From the NCBI GenBank assembly GCA_040756575.1, contig JBFLYP010000012.1, forward strand, positions 1-64,000: DNA of 64,000 nt, written 5' to 3'. The notes under the pieces were generated by a model. That model was given only the letters and a program-made list of their open reading frames with translations, made no database searches and was not told where the DNA came from. This DNA is from DTYU01 sp040756575. Lineage in GTDB: Bacteria; Bacillota; Desulfotomaculia; Desulfotomaculales; Ammonificaceae. The position numbers and the translations under genes were made by a program. Below are positions 50,957-59,195 of the stretch, piece by piece (position 1 is the stretch's first letter; the number at the start of each line of letters is the position of its first letter).

Positions 50957-51520
50957 TTACCCGGATGATAACGGCGAAACCTCCTCACCGGCGAGAATTT
51001 CTTTCCGAAGAAGCTTTAAGCGTCCCTTGATGCTGGCGTCTATTACGTGGTCCCCGATCTTCAGGACAATGCCGCCTAATAAACCGGGATCCACACAAAA
51101 CCGCACTTCAGGTTCCCGCCCGGTCATCCGGGCAACGGTTTCTACGACTGTGGCCTGCAGGTCGGGAGGCAGGGGAAGCGCGGTGACCACCTCTGCCTCC
51201 TCCCGCTTTTCGGCCTTGCGGCTGAGAGCGGCAAAGGACCGAGCGATGTCGGGAAGATGGCTTTCCCTCCGGTGGGTGACCAGTACCCTCAGAAACCGCA
51301 GCAATAAAGGTGAAAGCCGCGTTGTGAAGGCCGCTTCCACGGCCGCTGCCTTCCGGTTCGCCGGGAGGCGGGCATACCACAGGGTGTGTAGTTCCGGCAG
51401 GTCCGCCAACGCCCGGAGCAATTCGGAAAGCTCCAGGCGGGTCGGTTCAACCCGGCCCTGGCGTTGCGCGGCCGCAAAGAGCGCCCGGCTGTAGCGCAGG
51501 GTCACTTTTCGGTCAGGCAC
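50957..51520 (-). CDS. atpH: F1Fo ATP synthase delta subunit
   Basis: The peripheral-stalk OSCP-like subunit of about 187 residues, starting at GTG 51520 (MPDRKVTLRYSRALFAAAQR), with AGGAGG some 12 bases upstream. The C-terminal signature CVDPGLLGGIVLKIGDHVID is present. It overlaps the end of atpF by eight bases. Upstream residues in the long open frame are a shadow of atpF in another frame. Confidence 0.92.
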   Translation of the reverse strand: MPDRKVTLRYSRALFAAAQRQGRVEPTRLELSELLRALADLPELHTLWYARLPANRKAAAVEAAFTTRLSPLLLRFLRVLVTHRRESHLPDIARSFAALSRKAEKREEAEVVTALPLPPDLQATVVETVARMTGREPEVRFCVDPGLLGGIVLKIGDHVIDASIKGRLKLLRKEILAGEEVSPLSSG

Positions 51521-52004
51521 GTTGCCGGCCGACCTCCTCCACGGCGTTCTGCACCAGGCGGAAATGCTGGTTGCGGTCGATCGCCTGCCCGGCGACTTTG
51601 GCGGTTGCGAGCAGTACCAGGTCGGCCAATTCCGCGTGCAGGGCGCGGCGCGCCTCGTTCTTCTGCCGCTCGATCTCCGCGGCCGCACGGGCTTGCATGC
51701 TGTCGGATGCGGCGCGCGCCTGTTCTAAAACCTCCCGCGTGCGGTTTTCCGCCGCGGTTTCCGCACGGGCCAGTATGGCACGCGCCTCCTCGCGGGCATT
51801 TACGAGCAACTCCCGCCGCTGCGCGAGCAGTTCCTCCGCTTCCTTCCGGGCTTTTTCTGCGGCCGCGATCTGTTCCGCTACAAACCGCCGCCGGTCGTCA
51901 AGGACCTTAAGCAGCGGGCGGTAGGCAAAGAGCCGGAGGAGAACGAGCAGCAACAGGAAGTGGAACACCTGGGCAGCCACCGTGGCGTTAAAACTTAAGT
52001 CCAG
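51513..52004 (-). CDS. atpF: F1Fo ATP synthase b subunit
   Basis: The peripheral-stalk subunit: one N-terminal membrane helix (VFHFLLLLVLLRLFAYRPLL) then a long charged coil (DRRRFVAEQIAAAEKARKEA and on). The frame has no ATG; GTG 51980 would start inside the conserved N-terminus with no ribosome site, whereas CTG 52004 (MDLSFNATVAAQVFHF) lies six bases after GGGGGTGA. A TGA at 52013-52011 rules out more upstream starts. I therefore propose a CUG start, giving 163 residues. Confidence 0.9.
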   Translation of the reverse strand: MDLSFNATVAAQVFHFLLLLVLLRLFAYRPLLKVLDDRRRFVAEQIAAAEKARKEAEELLAQRRELLVNAREEARAILARAETAAENRTREVLEQARAASDSMQARAAAEIERQKNEARRALHAELADLVLLATAKVAGQAIDRNQHFRLVQNAVEEVGRQRA

Positions 52005-52072
52005 AACAGCTCACCCCCGTTAACGCAGAAATCAATTCGCTGCTTTTCAGGCATGCAAAACCGAATTGACAG

Positions 52073-52306
52073 CTACCGGATGTTTCCTAACAGCAGAAAA
52101 GCGATTACCACGGCAATCAACGGCACTGTCTCGATCAGGCCGACCGAAATCAGCATTATGGTCAGCAGCGATCCGCGCAGTTCCGGCTGGCGGGCGATCC
52201 CCTCGATGGCTTTACTGGTGGCAATTCCGTTGCCGATAGCCGCACCCGTAGCCGCCAGTCCCGCCACTATTGCCATGCCTAAAGCGGAGGCTGCGCTTAA
52301 ATCCAC
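52073..52306 (-). CDS. atpE: F1Fo ATP synthase c subunit
   Basis: The 77-residue proteolipid: helix 1 with AIGNGIATSKAIEGIARQPE, the loop RQPELRG, and helix 2 MLISVGLIETVPLIAVVIAF with the ion-binding Glu (LIET). Helix 1 has Asn where sodium-specific rings have Gln, and Glu is followed by Thr rather than Ala, so proton or sodium use cannot be decided by eye. GTG 52306. Confidence 0.95.
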   Translation of the reverse strand: MDLSAASALGMAIVAGLAATGAAIGNGIATSKAIEGIARQPELRGSLLTIMLISVGLIETVPLIAVVIAFLLLGNIR

Positions 52307-52312
52307 TCTCGA

Positions 52313-53080
52313 TCATCCTTCCTCAGAGGTCGCCATGGAGATGTAGGCGATGCTCAGAATTGTAAACAGGAAAGCCTGAATCAGCGATAAGAAGGCGCCG
52401 AATCCCAGCCACAGCACCGAAGCCAAAAAACCGCCGGCCAGCTCGGCAAAACCGGTGATGAGTCCGAGCAGCGCAAGGGTCATGATCTCCTTCCCCTTCA
52501 TGTTTCCGAATAGCCGGAAAGCCAGGGTTACCGGCTTGGCTGCTTCCTCAACAAGCCTCACGGGCAGAAAGAACGGATAAGGTTTGAGGAAATCCTTGAA
52601 GTACTCGCCACGGCGGTAGCGCAGCCCCCAGGCGTGGATGGCGATGAAGGTGACCCCGGCCAGCGCAAAGGTGGTCTGGTGGTCGGCGGTGGGCGCGGAG
52701 AGAGTCGGTACAATGCCCAGAAGGTTGGCTACAGTGATAAAAAATAAAAAGGTCAGCGCAAGCAAGAGAACGCCTTCGCCGCGGCGCGGCTCCATCGAGT
52801 CCCTGATCATGTCGCGCATAAAATCAATAACTATCTCGAACAGGGCTGCCAGGCGTCCCGGCCGGTAAACATGGGCGCTGCGGGCTGCCGCTATCGCGCC
52901 GACAATAACCACGGCCATAGCCACCCAGGTAAAGATAATCGTGCGTGGGTTTACCTCTATCGGGTAGCCGAAGACTTCACCCAGACGCCAGGGTTGTTCG
53001 GGTATATTCCAGACGTTCAGCGCTTCGTGGACACGTTCGATGAGCGAAACTTCCGGCGTGCGTCCCGCTTCAGGAACCAA
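52313..53080 (-). CDS. atpB: F1Fo ATP synthase a subunit
   Basis: The stator ion channel of about 255 residues with several membrane helices. The essential Arg lies in PVTLAFRLFGNMKGKEIM; IVPTLSAPTADHQTTFALAG and LWLGFGAFLSLIQAFLFTIL are typical. TTG 53080 is eight bases after GGAGG. It is the first gene of atpBEFHAGDC; neither atpI nor atpZ is found upstream, where the next 600 bases hold a repeat element and a cyclophilin remnant. Confidence 0.94.
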   Translation of the reverse strand: MVPEAGRTPEVSLIERVHEALNVWNIPEQPWRLGEVFGYPIEVNPRTIIFTWVAMAVVIVGAIAAARSAHVYRPGRLAALFEIVIDFMRDMIRDSMEPRRGEGVLLLALTFLFFITVANLLGIVPTLSAPTADHQTTFALAGVTFIAIHAWGLRYRRGEYFKDFLKPYPFFLPVRLVEEAAKPVTLAFRLFGNMKGKEIMTLALLGLITGFAELAGGFLASVLWLGFGAFLSLIQAFLFTILSIAYISMATSEEG

Positions 53081-53311
53081 ACCTGCAACCTCCGATCAGC
53101 GGCCAGTCATGCATTTTACTTACTACCTTGACATTATCTCTCTACCATTCCACGATTATGCGAGGTCTGAGATGACGTCCTCGGCAGTAATACAAACTGC
53201 CTGGCCGGAATGCGCGAGAAAGGAACACGAAAGCACTCAGCCCCTGGTTCCGCGTAAAAGGAGCACCCTTTTTTCCGGGCGGGTGAAACGGGCGCCAAGG
53301 TTGAAATAGGA

Positions 53312-53550
53312 GAGTGTTGCAAAACTCTGATTTGTTGAAGAGTAAGCTCACCTATTCGCAAGCGGCAACTTGTAGTAGCAAGGCCGGAGGCTGCGAAAAA
53401 CGAACATGGCAAAAACAGATGTCAGACGCAAGATGTAAGAGGTCGGAATATTTGTAAAAATTCGCTACGCGAATTCCCCTTGAATTTTCTGACTTCCGAC
53501 TTCTGGGTTCTGACCTCCGAAATAGCCAGGCGAAGTTTTGCAGCGGTCTC
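53312..53550. repeat. 239-bp MITE-like element with heptad-armed hairpin, copy 2
   Basis: GAGTGTTGCAAAACTCTG at the left and the complement GAGACCGCTGCAAAACTTCG at the right. The length equals the 6929-7167 copy. It shares GCGAAAAACGAACATGGC and AAAACAGATGTCAGA; left units AGATGTC AGACGCA AGATGTA, core AATTCGC-TAC-GCGAATT, right units TCTGACT TCCGACT TCTGGGT TCTGACC. The flanking 53081-53311 and 53551-53676 show no gene. Confidence 0.82.
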
Positions 53551-53676
53551 ATAGGTGATGGTTTGGGCTGCGGCAGGGGTAAGAAAGGCAGGTCTTTTCT
53601 GAGTGCGAGGGGCCCCTTAAGCCTTAAGGACGAACGAGAAGAGAGATCAACGCCAGTTTATCGCTCAGATAGCATA

Positions 53677-53704
53677 TAAAAAGAACCCGGCACTGCCGGG
53701 TTCT
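53677..53704 (-). terminator. Terminator after the flavoprotein/cyclophilin region
   Basis: On the minus strand AGAACCCGGCA-G-TGCCGGGTTCT (53704-53682) is a perfect stem followed by TTTTTA. Confidence 0.9.
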
Positions 53705-53731
53705 GGTATTCGCCCTTAATCAGCGGTGAAG

Positions 53732-53881
53732 TTACTTCACCATCCGTGCCTTCAGTATCTTGTCGCCGACGGCCGTCTGTGGACCACGTCCATGCCTTTG
53801 ACCACCCTGCCGAAAACGGCGTACTGGCCTTGCAGCTTGGCAATAAGGGGAACATTACGCACGCTTGCCTCCCGGTGCGCT
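53732..53881 (-). pseudogene. C-terminal remnant of cyclophilin-type peptidyl-prolyl isomerase
   Basis: In one frame the minus strand reads NVPLIAKLQGQYAVFGRVVK then GMDVV, the end of a cyclophilin fold. After one frameshift near 53775 it continues AVGDKILKARMVK and stops at 53732. The N-terminal two thirds, including the catalytic Arg and substrate pocket, are missing, and the flavoprotein stop lies at the break. A perfect terminator follows, so this was once the 3' end of an expressed gene. Confidence 0.75.
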
Positions 53882-55022
53882 ATTGCCGGGTAGCTTTTAT
53901 AAATGCTGCCGGCAGGTGTTTGATACATGAATGAAAAAACTCCTCGTAGGTGACTTCTCCCGCAACGAGCTGGACAAACTCTGCGGCCAATTCAGGACGG
54001 CGTTCGAGAAGGCGGTGAAAGAGACCGGATGCAGGATAAAACATCCGGGCAATGCGGTAGGCGGTAAGCATTTCCGGCCCCATCTCTTTGCGCACCGACT
54101 CGGTGTATTGACGCAGGTCGGGCTGCGGCTTTTTGATCTCGGCCAGAATTGTCTCTGCGGCAAGACGTGCGCTCAGCAGTGCCGGGTAAATGCCCTCGCC
54201 GGTCAGTGCGTCTGCAAGACCCGCTGCATCGCCCACCACGAGGGCGCGGCCCCGGTGCAGAAGGCTGGGTTTCGGGTTGTAGGGAATAGCCCAGCCGCGC
54301 GTTTTTGACGTTCCGGCAGGTTCCGCCAGACCCTCGGCATGGATCAACTCACCAAGGAGCGGACGCAGGCCTTTGAAACGGGGGGATATGCTGCCGGCGC
54401 CGAGCGACAGCCCCTGAGCCTTGGGAAACACCCAGGTGAACGTCCCTGGTGCAAGCCCGTAATTTACCTTAATCTTGCCCCTGCTGTCTTCAAGTCGGTT
54501 ACCGCGGACCGCCGCCTCTTTCACGAGAGCCACGGCGGTTTTTCTGCCGGGAGCGAGTTCAAGGCTTCGCGCCACTACGCTCATGGCTCCGTCGGCACCT
54601 ACAAGTATTTCACCGGACCATTCGGCGCTGCCCGCCTGCACGGTTACCGCGGCTCCGTCCGTATCTACCCGGCTTACGCGTACTCCGTCAAGGACCGTTG
54701 CGCCGGCCTCCTTTGCCTTTTCCACCATAAAAGCATCGAACAGGTCCCTGCTCACGATGTACACGACCGGTTGGTCGAGGGAGATGGTTATCGGCCGGGA
54801 ATTGTGGTAGGTCAGAACGACCGTGTGGACTGTATCCTCGATAACGGGATCAAGTTGGAAGTCGAGAAAGCGGAGCGCCTTGCGAGCTATGCCCCCCGCG
54901 CACGGCTTATACCGCGGAAGGCGTTCTTTTTCCAGGATCAGGACGTCCACACCTTCGCGGGAAAGCAGGTATGCAAGATAGGCCCCCGCGGGCCCGGCGC
55001 CCGTGATTATGACCTGGTGCAC
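53880..55022 (-). CDS. Geranylgeranyl reductase-family FAD oxidoreductase
   Basis: A 380-residue flavoprotein of the geranylgeranyl/menaquinone-reductase group (PHBH fold). The FAD dinucleotide motif is QVIITGAGPAGAYLAYLLSR; LPRYKPCAGGIARKAL carries the conserved PCGG-like loop; VGADGAMSVVARSLEL and RGRALVVGDAAGLADALTGE (GIYPALLSA) complete the FAD site. Relatives reduce isoprenoid chains of lipids or quinones; the substrate here is unknown. GTG 55022 follows AAAGGGG. A cyclophilin fragment abuts its 3' end. Confidence 0.85.
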   Translation of the reverse strand: MHQVIITGAGPAGAYLAYLLSREGVDVLILEKERLPRYKPCAGGIARKALRFLDFQLDPVIEDTVHTVVLTYHNSRPITISLDQPVVYIVSRDLFDAFMVEKAKEAGATVLDGVRVSRVDTDGAAVTVQAGSAEWSGEILVGADGAMSVVARSLELAPGRKTAVALVKEAAVRGNRLEDSRGKIKVNYGLAPGTFTWVFPKAQGLSLGAGSISPRFKGLRPLLGELIHAEGLAEPAGTSKTRGWAIPYNPKPSLLHRGRALVVGDAAGLADALTGEGIYPALLSARLAAETILAEIKKPQPDLRQYTESVRKEMGPEMLTAYRIARMFYPASGLFHRLLERRPELAAEFVQLVAGEVTYEEFFHSCIKHLPAAFIKATRQ

Positions 55023-55349
55023 AGCATACCCCTTTACAGTCGCCGTATTTTGGAGCCCGGTTTTGCCGTATTTCCCGGAAGGATTTCATAGGGTTAACCC
55101 CCGTAAATTTAGCTCCGGTAATATTATTTGCCTTTTACTTTTTAAAAATTCAACAACGGTACGAAGGGAATGTAAAGCAGAAGGACTGCCGCCGAAGCGG
55201 AATCCTGCTGTTTGGCCCGGAATACATCCGGCTACACCTGAGGGTCCACCACTGAGCCCATAAAAAGGATGGAGGGTTGCTTCTTGCTGCCGTCCTTCTA
55301 ATTCAATATATTTAAACACATGGGCAGGGTGTAAATAAAGACCGGCCGC
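55023..55349. other. Intergenic stretch without recognised gene
   Basis: The stretch holds one weak inverted pair (AGCAGAAGGA near 55179 with TCCTGCT near 55204). No open frame with a ribosome site and no clear promoter were seen. Confidence 0.4.
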
Positions 55350-57128
55350 TCATTGATCGGAGAACTTGTTTTTCGCCAGAAAACGATAAAGGGTGGCCCT
55401 TCCCACTCCAAGGACTTTGGCGGCTTTCACTTTGTTGCCGCCGGTTTCTTTCAACGCCTTTGCGACATCTTCAGTGCGGAGCTTTGTCTTTAATGTTGGC
55501 GCGGCCCCGGACGGACGTTCTCCGCGGAGGGGCCCCTTGAGCAGGTTCCGGTATTTCGCTGTTATCTCTGAAGGCAGGTGTTCCAGGCCGATCTCGCCGT
55601 CCCGGCACTTTACCATCGCGAACTGAATGGCGTTCTGCAACTGCCGGATGTTGCCCGGCCAGTCGTAGTCCAGCAAAGCGGACAGCGCCGGGCCGCTCAG
55701 TGAAAAATGACGGCCGCCCGCCTGCGATGCGTACCTTTTTAAAAAGTGCTCGGCAAGTAAGGGGATGTCGGTCCGCCTCTCCCGCAACGGCGGCAGCGTT
55801 ATGGGCACAACGCAGAGGCGGTAGTACAGGTCTTCGCGGAATTTCCCCTGAGCCGCCATTTCCCTGAGGTCGCGGTTGGTGGCGCTGATCACCCGGATGT
55901 CCACCTTGATCGTTTTTTCGCCGCCCACGCGTTCGAAAGTGCCTTCCTGCAGGACGCGCAGGAGCTTGACCTGTGTCGCCGGCGACAGTTCCCCTACTTC
56001 GTCGAGGAAGAGCGTTCCCCCGTTGGCTAATTCGAAACGGCCTTTCTTGTCCCGGATTGCTCCGGTGAAAGCCCCTTTCACGTGGCCGAATAGCTCGCTT
56101 TCCAGCGTACCCTCCGGGAGGGCGCCGCAGTTTACCACCAAAAAAGGTTTTGCGGCCCGCAGGCTCTCCCTGTGAATCGCCGTCGCCACAAGCTCTTTCC
56201 CGGTGCCCGTTTCGCCCTGGATTAAGACGGGCACGTTCGTTGCCGCCACGTTGCGAATTGTTTCGAAAACCTCCAGCATCTTGTGGTCCCTGCCGATAAT
56301 ACCGGAAAACTGTGTGGTTTCGCCCAAACGGTGTTCGAGTTCGATAACCCGGGTCTGGTCCCGGTACGAAGCTAATATCCCCACTGCCCGGCCGGCGCTG
56401 TCCTTCATCGGCACCACAGACATCTCCAGGTGCCTTGTCTCACCATCCTTTGTCGCGATATCGAGCGGGTAGGCGACCGGGCCGTCCACCACACAGGTGC
56501 CCGTTTCCTGGAAGCTGCACTTTCCCCCGCAGAAGCCGTATGGGAAAACCCGGTGGCAGTCACGGCCGAGAACCTCTTCCCTGCGATACCCGGTAATCTC
56601 CTCCGCCGCCTTGTTGAAGAAAAAGATCCGGCGGAATACGTCGTGGGCAACAATGCCTTCTTTAAGGTTGTCGAGGATGCGCTCGGCATTGTTCTTCAGG
56701 GTGACCAAGGCGGAAAAATAGCCGTGATGGAACAGTTGCACCACCCGATCCTTGATCTCTTCCCGGAGGGAACAGAGAAACCGGTACCGTTCTGCCTCGT
56801 TCTCTTCTTTCGAGGGATCCGGCAGGTTCCAGTAAACCAAGCCGTGGATACCCTGGAGGACGGGATACCGCTCTCTTATCCGGTCGCTCAGAACGATCAC
56901 CACGTCGAAAAGCTGCACCCCTAAGTCCGATAGCTTTTTTACGGTATGCCCTGAAATGTCTACGCCGGCTTCGGCCATTGACCGTACAGCAAGCGGGTCG
57001 ATAACCCCTTTGTGCACACCGGCGCTCATAACGCACACCCCGGGAGGGGTGAGGAGTCTTGCGAAGCCCTCCGCCATCTGGCTGCGGCACGAGTTGTACT
57101 CACCAACGAACAAGAGCTTGTGTTCCAC
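55350..57128 (-). CDS. Sigma-54 activator with N-terminal LMW-phosphatase/arsenate-reductase-like domain and PAS
   Basis: About 592 residues. Residues 1-135 are a low-molecular-weight phosphatase/ArsC-like domain: LLFVGEYNSCRSQMAEGFAR, where active relatives have CTGNSCRS, so the nucleophilic Cys is Gly here. Then a PAS domain (about 145-265; FFFNKAAEEITGYRREEVLG, with a Cys-rich insert CGGKCSFQETGTC), an AAA+ domain (IQGETGTGKELVATAIH; GHVKGAFTGAIRDKKGRFEL; DEVGELSPATQVKLLR) and a Fis HTH (EDVAKALKETGGNKVKAAKV). GAFTGA is the sigma-54 contact. GTG 57128 fits AGGCGGTGA. It is divergent from hcp and likely controls it. Confidence 0.9.
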   Translation of the reverse strand: MEHKLLFVGEYNSCRSQMAEGFARLLTPPGVCVMSAGVHKGVIDPLAVRSMAEAGVDISGHTVKKLSDLGVQLFDVVIVLSDRIRERYPVLQGIHGLVYWNLPDPSKEENEAERYRFLCSLREEIKDRVVQLFHHGYFSALVTLKNNAERILDNLKEGIVAHDVFRRIFFFNKAAEEITGYRREEVLGRDCHRVFPYGFCGGKCSFQETGTCVVDGPVAYPLDIATKDGETRHLEMSVVPMKDSAGRAVGILASYRDQTRVIELEHRLGETTQFSGIIGRDHKMLEVFETIRNVAATNVPVLIQGETGTGKELVATAIHRESLRAAKPFLVVNCGALPEGTLESELFGHVKGAFTGAIRDKKGRFELANGGTLFLDEVGELSPATQVKLLRVLQEGTFERVGGEKTIKVDIRVISATNRDLREMAAQGKFREDLYYRLCVVPITLPPLRERRTDIPLLAEHFLKRYASQAGGRHFSLSGPALSALLDYDWPGNIRQLQNAIQFAMVKCRDGEIGLEHLPSEITAKYRNLLKGPLRGERPSGAAPTLKTKLRTEDVAKALKETGGNKVKAAKVLGVGRATLYRFLAKNKFSDQ

Positions 57129-57144
57129 GATAATCACCGCCTAC

Positions 57145-57212
57145 TGTCTCATTGTCTCGGATGTATCACTGTCTCAGCAGCATTATTGTATCAGTTTTGC
57201 GCTACTGAGACA
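57145..57212. promoter_or_regulatory. Cluster of six activator-binding-like sites
   Basis: TGTCTCA 57145-57151, TGTCTCG 57153-57159, TGTATCA 57162-57168, TGTCTCA 57170-57176, TGTATCA 57187-57193, and TGAGACA (reverse) 57206-57212. The last two form the dyad TTGTATCAG...CTGAGACAA. They lie directly in front of the sigma-54 activator gene and about 90-155 bases upstream of a -24/-12 promoter, as expected for enhancer sites. Confidence 0.7.
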
Positions 57213-57299
57213 ATTTCTTTAAGCGCAATCCGTTGCAATAATTCTGTAACCCCTTGCCGGCCGGTGGGTGGGGGCTTTTATGAAACCTGCTGTTATCGG

Positions 57300-57315
57300 T
57301 GGCACGGTTTTTGCA
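57300..57315 (+). promoter_or_regulatory. Sigma-54 promoter for hcp
   Basis: TGGCAC (57300-57305), five bases, TTGCA (57311-57315): an exact match to the -24/-12 consensus with correct GG-GC spacing. The transcript would have a leader of about 440 bases before hcp. Confidence 0.85.
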
Positions 57316-57438
57316 GTAATAAGAGTGCAGCGGCGGAAAGCCAGCTCAGAAACCATTGACAATTTCACGGGAGTTCCCCATGCCGCTGTCAAGCGGCACC
57401 ACGACGGATGAAATGGGGCAAATAGACCTGGAAGCTGG

Positions 57439-57755
57439 TTGCTTAGATGCAGTAGAGTAAACATAAACGGAACGCGGTGAGGAGCGAGCAGTACAAGGAA
57501 GGCGCAGCCGGACGGGCCTGATTGGGAAGTGAGAAGTGGGAAGTGAGAAGTGGGAAGTGAGAAGTGGGAAGTGGGAGCTATGAAGAAATTCGCGCAGCGA
57601 ATTTCTCCCTTAAGAAATCTCACCTCTAACTTCCTACATCCCACCTCTCAAATGGCCGGAGCGTATACGGAAATACGTGAGAATTCGGACACGCCTGGCC
57701 GACAAAGTAATGCGAAGCTTATCGCCGCGCCCCAGCGAGAGAAGTACTATTTTTA
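57439..57755 (+). repeat. R2 element carrying a heptad-armed hairpin at its apex (hcp leader)
   Basis: Starts TTGCTTAGATGCAGTAGAG, then AACGGAACGCGGTGAGGAGC and GAAGGCGCAGCCGG. The insert at about 57525-57655 has left units GGGAAGT GAGAAGT repeated seven times, core GAAATTCGC-GCA-GCGAATTTC, right units TCTCACC TCTAACT TCCTACA TCCCACC. R2 resumes at GGCCGGAGCGTATACGG and ends CGCCGCGCC...AAGTACTATTTT, ten bases before the hcp start. Confidence 0.82.
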
Positions 57756-57769
57756 AAGGAGGTAGTAGT

Positions 57770-59050
57770 ATGTTTTGTAACCAGTGTTCCCAAACCCCGC
57801 CGGCGGGGTGCACCAAAGCAGGAGTGTGCGGCAAGAACGAAGACCTTGTAAGCGTGCAAGACATTTTGCTCTTGGGTCTAAAAGGCGTAGCCGCCTATGC
57901 GTATCACGCAAGGGAGCTCGGCTACAGCGACCCGGAAATCGACGGCTTTATGCACGAAGCGCTTTTCTCCACTTTGACAAACGTCGATTTTGACCTGCCG
58001 CGGACGGTCAGGATGGTGCTTAGGTGCGGCGAGGTCAACCTGAAGGCGATGGAACTGCTCGACCGCGCACACACGGAAAGGTTCGGCGTGCCGCAGCCGA
58101 CGGCCGTTTCGCGAGGCACCAGGAAAGGCCACGGCATTTTGGTAACCGGCCACGATCTGTTAGACCTTTATGAACTGCTGAAACAGACTGCGGGCACAGG
58201 GATTAACGTTTACACACACGGCGAGATGCTTCCTGCACACGCATACCCGGTTTTAAGACAGTTCAGCCACCTGGCCGGTAACTGGGGAGACTCGTGGGTT
58301 AGGCAAAAGGATGAGTTCGAGGCTTTTCCGGGGGCTGTCCTGGCCACCACGAACTGCGTTTTGATCCCGAAAGAGTCTTACCGGGACCGGCTGTTCACCT
58401 GCGGGATCGCCGGCGTCGAGGGCGTTGTCCACATCGAAAACCGGGACTTCACACCGGTAATTGAAAAGGCGCTGTCCCTCCCGAAGCTGACGGCTTCAGA
58501 GGGCGGAAAGGTTACCACCGGCTTTCACCACCAGGCTGTGCTGGCCCTTGCGGATAAGGTGATCGAGGGAGTAAAGTCCGGCAAGATCCGCCGTTTCTTC
58601 CTGGTCGGTGGGTGCGACGGCCCCCACAAGGCGATGCCTTACTACCGTGAGTTTGTGCGGATGGTCCCCGGGGATTGCGTCGTTCTCACATTAGGGTGCG
58701 GCAAGTACAGGTTTAACGACCTTGACCTCGGCGCGATTGACGGCATCCCGCGCCTCCTCGATATCGGACAGTGCAACAACTCATACTCGGCGGTTCAAAT
58801 CGCCGCCGCACTCGCCGGGGCTTTCCGGACGTCGGTCAACGAGTTGCCGCTCTCGCTGGTGTTGAGCTGGTTTGAGCAGAAGGCGGTAGCGATCCTGCTT
58901 TCACTGTTCTATCTCGGTGTTAAGGGCATTTACCTGGGTCCGCGCCCGCCCGCTTTTGTAACGCCCGGTATCCTCCGGGTTTTGCAAGAAAACTTTGACC
59001 TGAGGCTGATAACCACCCCGGCCGAGGACCTTGCGGCGATGCTTGGGTAA
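57770..59050 (+). CDS. hcp: Hydroxylamine reductase / hybrid cluster protein, class III-like
   Basis: A 426-residue hybrid-cluster protein reacting with hydroxylamine or NO. The N-terminal 4Fe-4S cysteines are C3, C6, C14 and C20 (FCNQCSQTPPAGCTKAGVCG). Hybrid-cluster ligands are in THGEMLPAHAYPVL, ATTNCVLIP, LFTCGIAGVEG and LTLGCGKYRF. It is about 120 residues shorter than class I/II proteins, which fits class III. ATG 57770 follows AAAGGAGG. It lies behind a sigma-54 promoter and divergent from the sigma-54 activator, so nitrosative-stress induction is inferred. Confidence 0.93.
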   Translation: MFCNQCSQTPPAGCTKAGVCGKNEDLVSVQDILLLGLKGVAAYAYHARELGYSDPEIDGFMHEALFSTLTNVDFDLPRTVRMVLRCGEVNLKAMELLDRAHTERFGVPQPTAVSRGTRKGHGILVTGHDLLDLYELLKQTAGTGINVYTHGEMLPAHAYPVLRQFSHLAGNWGDSWVRQKDEFEAFPGAVLATTNCVLIPKESYRDRLFTCGIAGVEGVVHIENRDFTPVIEKALSLPKLTASEGGKVTTGFHHQAVLALADKVIEGVKSGKIRRFFLVGGCDGPHKAMPYYREFVRMVPGDCVVLTLGCGKYRFNDLDLGAIDGIPRLLDIGQCNNSYSAVQIAAALAGAFRTSVNELPLSLVLSWFEQKAVAILLSLFYLGVKGIYLGPRPPAFVTPGILRVLQENFDLRLITTPAEDLAAMLG

Positions 59051-59133
59051 ACCTCATGTTTCCTAATGTAGAACACAGAACGGACCCCGGAGTGGTGACC
59101 CAACGAGTTATTAACGCAGAACACATTCTCGGG

Positions 59134-59173
59134 GGAGTCGTTCACGACTGCAGTCGCCACCGGGAATGCAAAT
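59134..59173 (+). repeat. R3 covarying hairpin repeat, copy 2
   Basis: GGAGTCGTTCACGACTGCAG then TCGCCACCGGGAATGCAAAT. The stem is CGACTGCAGTCG, a perfect 12-bp palindrome, different in sequence from copies 1 and 3 but equally paired. Confidence 0.75.
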
Positions 59174-59195
59174 AGTTCAATTGTTTGGGCTGCGG

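Noticed and set aside
57525..57575. CRISPR-like array of short repeats
   Set aside because: Units are 7 nt, contiguous and degenerate with no spacers; no cas genes in the window.
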